Positions 62,877 to 64,000 of a stretch of 64,000 nucleotides of DNA are shown piece after piece. The position numbers and the translations under genes are program-made. Every line of letters starts with the position of its first letter. The first letter of the stretch is position 1. The notes beneath the pieces are model-generated. The model did no database searches. It saw nothing but the letters and a program-made list of their open reading frames with translations, and was not told where the DNA came from. The DNA is from Tanytarsus gracilentus (Eukaryota; Arthropoda; Insecta; Diptera; Chironomidae): assembly GCA_038502055.1 (NCBI GenBank), contig JAXRKN010000037.1:3410001-3474000 (forward strand), written 5' to 3'.

Positions 62877-64000
62877 GTAAATGTTTTATTACTTTTTTCA
62901 TCATCATCATTTCTTTCCTCTCGTTTTTTAAGCTAACAAACATCAAAGAAGTTTTTTCATCATTTTATTTTTTATGTTTTTCGGAATTTTCTTTCTTTTG
63001 TTTCTTCAAGAAGTTTTTTTTTTTCAAGAAAGAGGAGTTTATATGGTTTGATGGTTGTTTGAGGGTTCTAAATTTTGTTTTCGTTCTTTTGCCATGTGTG
63101 TTTACATATGCATCAAGGATTTGAAACTCTGAAGGATTTTCTTCATATTAAAAACCTCTCAAGAGTTACCAATCCTTGAACTTTCTTTTACATATTTAAT
63201 TTTTCCTTATAATCGTAATCATGTTGTTGAAGAGTGTGGTAAAGAAATTAATTTTCTGTTGTTGCAAGTATCAAAAAACTTTTTTATACTCCACACACAA
63301 GGAAAAAGAAACGACTTTATGCATTTTTCATGTATTTTGTTTTTTGGCGTTTAAAGCATTGTTTTTTTGTTTAGCTATATTTTATCATTTATTATAATTC
63401 TTTTCTCCATGTATAAATATGTAGCATGTCGAGGTTTTATTTATTAATAATTTTTTTATTTTATTGAAGGAGGCAAAAATTAAATGGATTAAATAACAAA
63501 AAATTAAAATTTAATTTAGCTTAAATTAATTAACATACTGCATGAAATGTTGTCGCGAACTATTAGATTTTTTTTGCGTCACGATCAACATAAATTGCTT
63601 CCGATGCTTTAAAACAATTTTCTAAGAAATTAATGAAATAAAATTGCAAATTTAGCACTACAGAACCTTTTAGGCTTTCCAACAATTTGTTTCTCCTATT
63701 TATTTTGGGGTATTTTTTTGGTCCTTTTTAGAAAGTTTTATATTTATTAAAAATTCAGATTTTTATTCCTGGCTTTTTTTTCTCTAAAATAAGAAAAAGT
63801 TTTTTTCCCTTTTTCCGCAGTGCAAAAACTTGCGAGCAACTCAAAAATTATTTTATTATTCATATTTGTATGATGGTTATGGTGGGTGGGGGGCGGCGGA
63901 AAGAGGAGGAAGAGAGCGGTTTGATGAGAGAAAAATGAATGTTTGAAGATTTTATTTTATTTTTTACCCTGTTGCATTGTATTTTCATCTTCTTGTATAA
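62877..64000. other. T-rich sequence at the right edge, no gene seen
   Basis: AT-rich, T-biased sequence with many homopolymers. It would be intron if the candidate exon at 62732 is real; otherwise it is intergenic. Confidence 0.5.

Overview
The window reads as nuclear DNA of an insect, most likely a dipteran (midge/mosquito-like). It is strongly AT-rich. Coding exons are split by introns of about 50-100 bp with GT..AG ends. The core promoters that can be seen are arthropod-type (TATA box plus TCAGT initiator), genes end in AATAAA signals, and one CR1-like non-LTR retrotransposon is present. No bacterial operons, CRISPR arrays or convincing tRNA/rRNA genes were seen. Most predicted open frames are short AT-rich chance frames. 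Six genes can be supported, plus one weak candidate exon.

Layout: (1) 3.3-4.3 kb, minus: two 5' exons of a CFAP161-like ciliary/flagellar protein; the 3' end is not found and probably lies past the left edge. (2) 13.3-15.2 kb, minus: a complete four-exon gene for the V-ATPase accessory subunit S1/Ac45. (3) 21.9-23.0 kb, minus: a complete three-exon papain-family (C1A) cysteine protease with one apparent GC-AG intron. (4) 26.2-31.9 kb, minus: a seven-exon Tret1-like sugar transporter (MFS, about 555 aa). (5) 33.9-34.1 kb, minus: a single-exon 94-aa protein with a mitochondrial-targeting-like N-terminus, family not recognised. (6) About 43.1-46.66 kb, plus: an internally deleted CR1-like LINE with ORF1, endonuclease, partial reverse transcriptase and a (TAAA)n tail. 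(7) 50.1-52.1 kb, plus: a close paralogue of the cysteine protease, broken by a 759-bp hAT-type non-autonomous transposon with a perfect 8-bp target duplication inside coding exon 1. (8) 62.7 kb, plus: a possible signal-peptide first exon. The remainder (about 4.3-13.3, 15.2-21.8, 34.1-43.1, 52.2-62.7 kb and smaller gaps) is AT-rich non-coding DNA with microsatellites and homopolymers.

The identifiable genes are not an obvious pathway. They look like unrelated housekeeping or tissue genes in a gene-poor stretch. The strongest connection is between the two cysteine proteases. They share exon structure, intron phases, promoter layout (TATA to initiator 33 bp in both) and most of their protein sequence, but lie 27 kb apart on opposite strands, and one has been interrupted recently enough that no other frame damage is visible. 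The most unusual observations are that insertion, its palindromic CCCGGGTA-rich subterminal repeats (echoed by a second remnant near 9.1 kb), and two hairpins with the same 10-nt loop but different stems in the leader of the LINE. All family assignments come from reading the translations; no database search was run.
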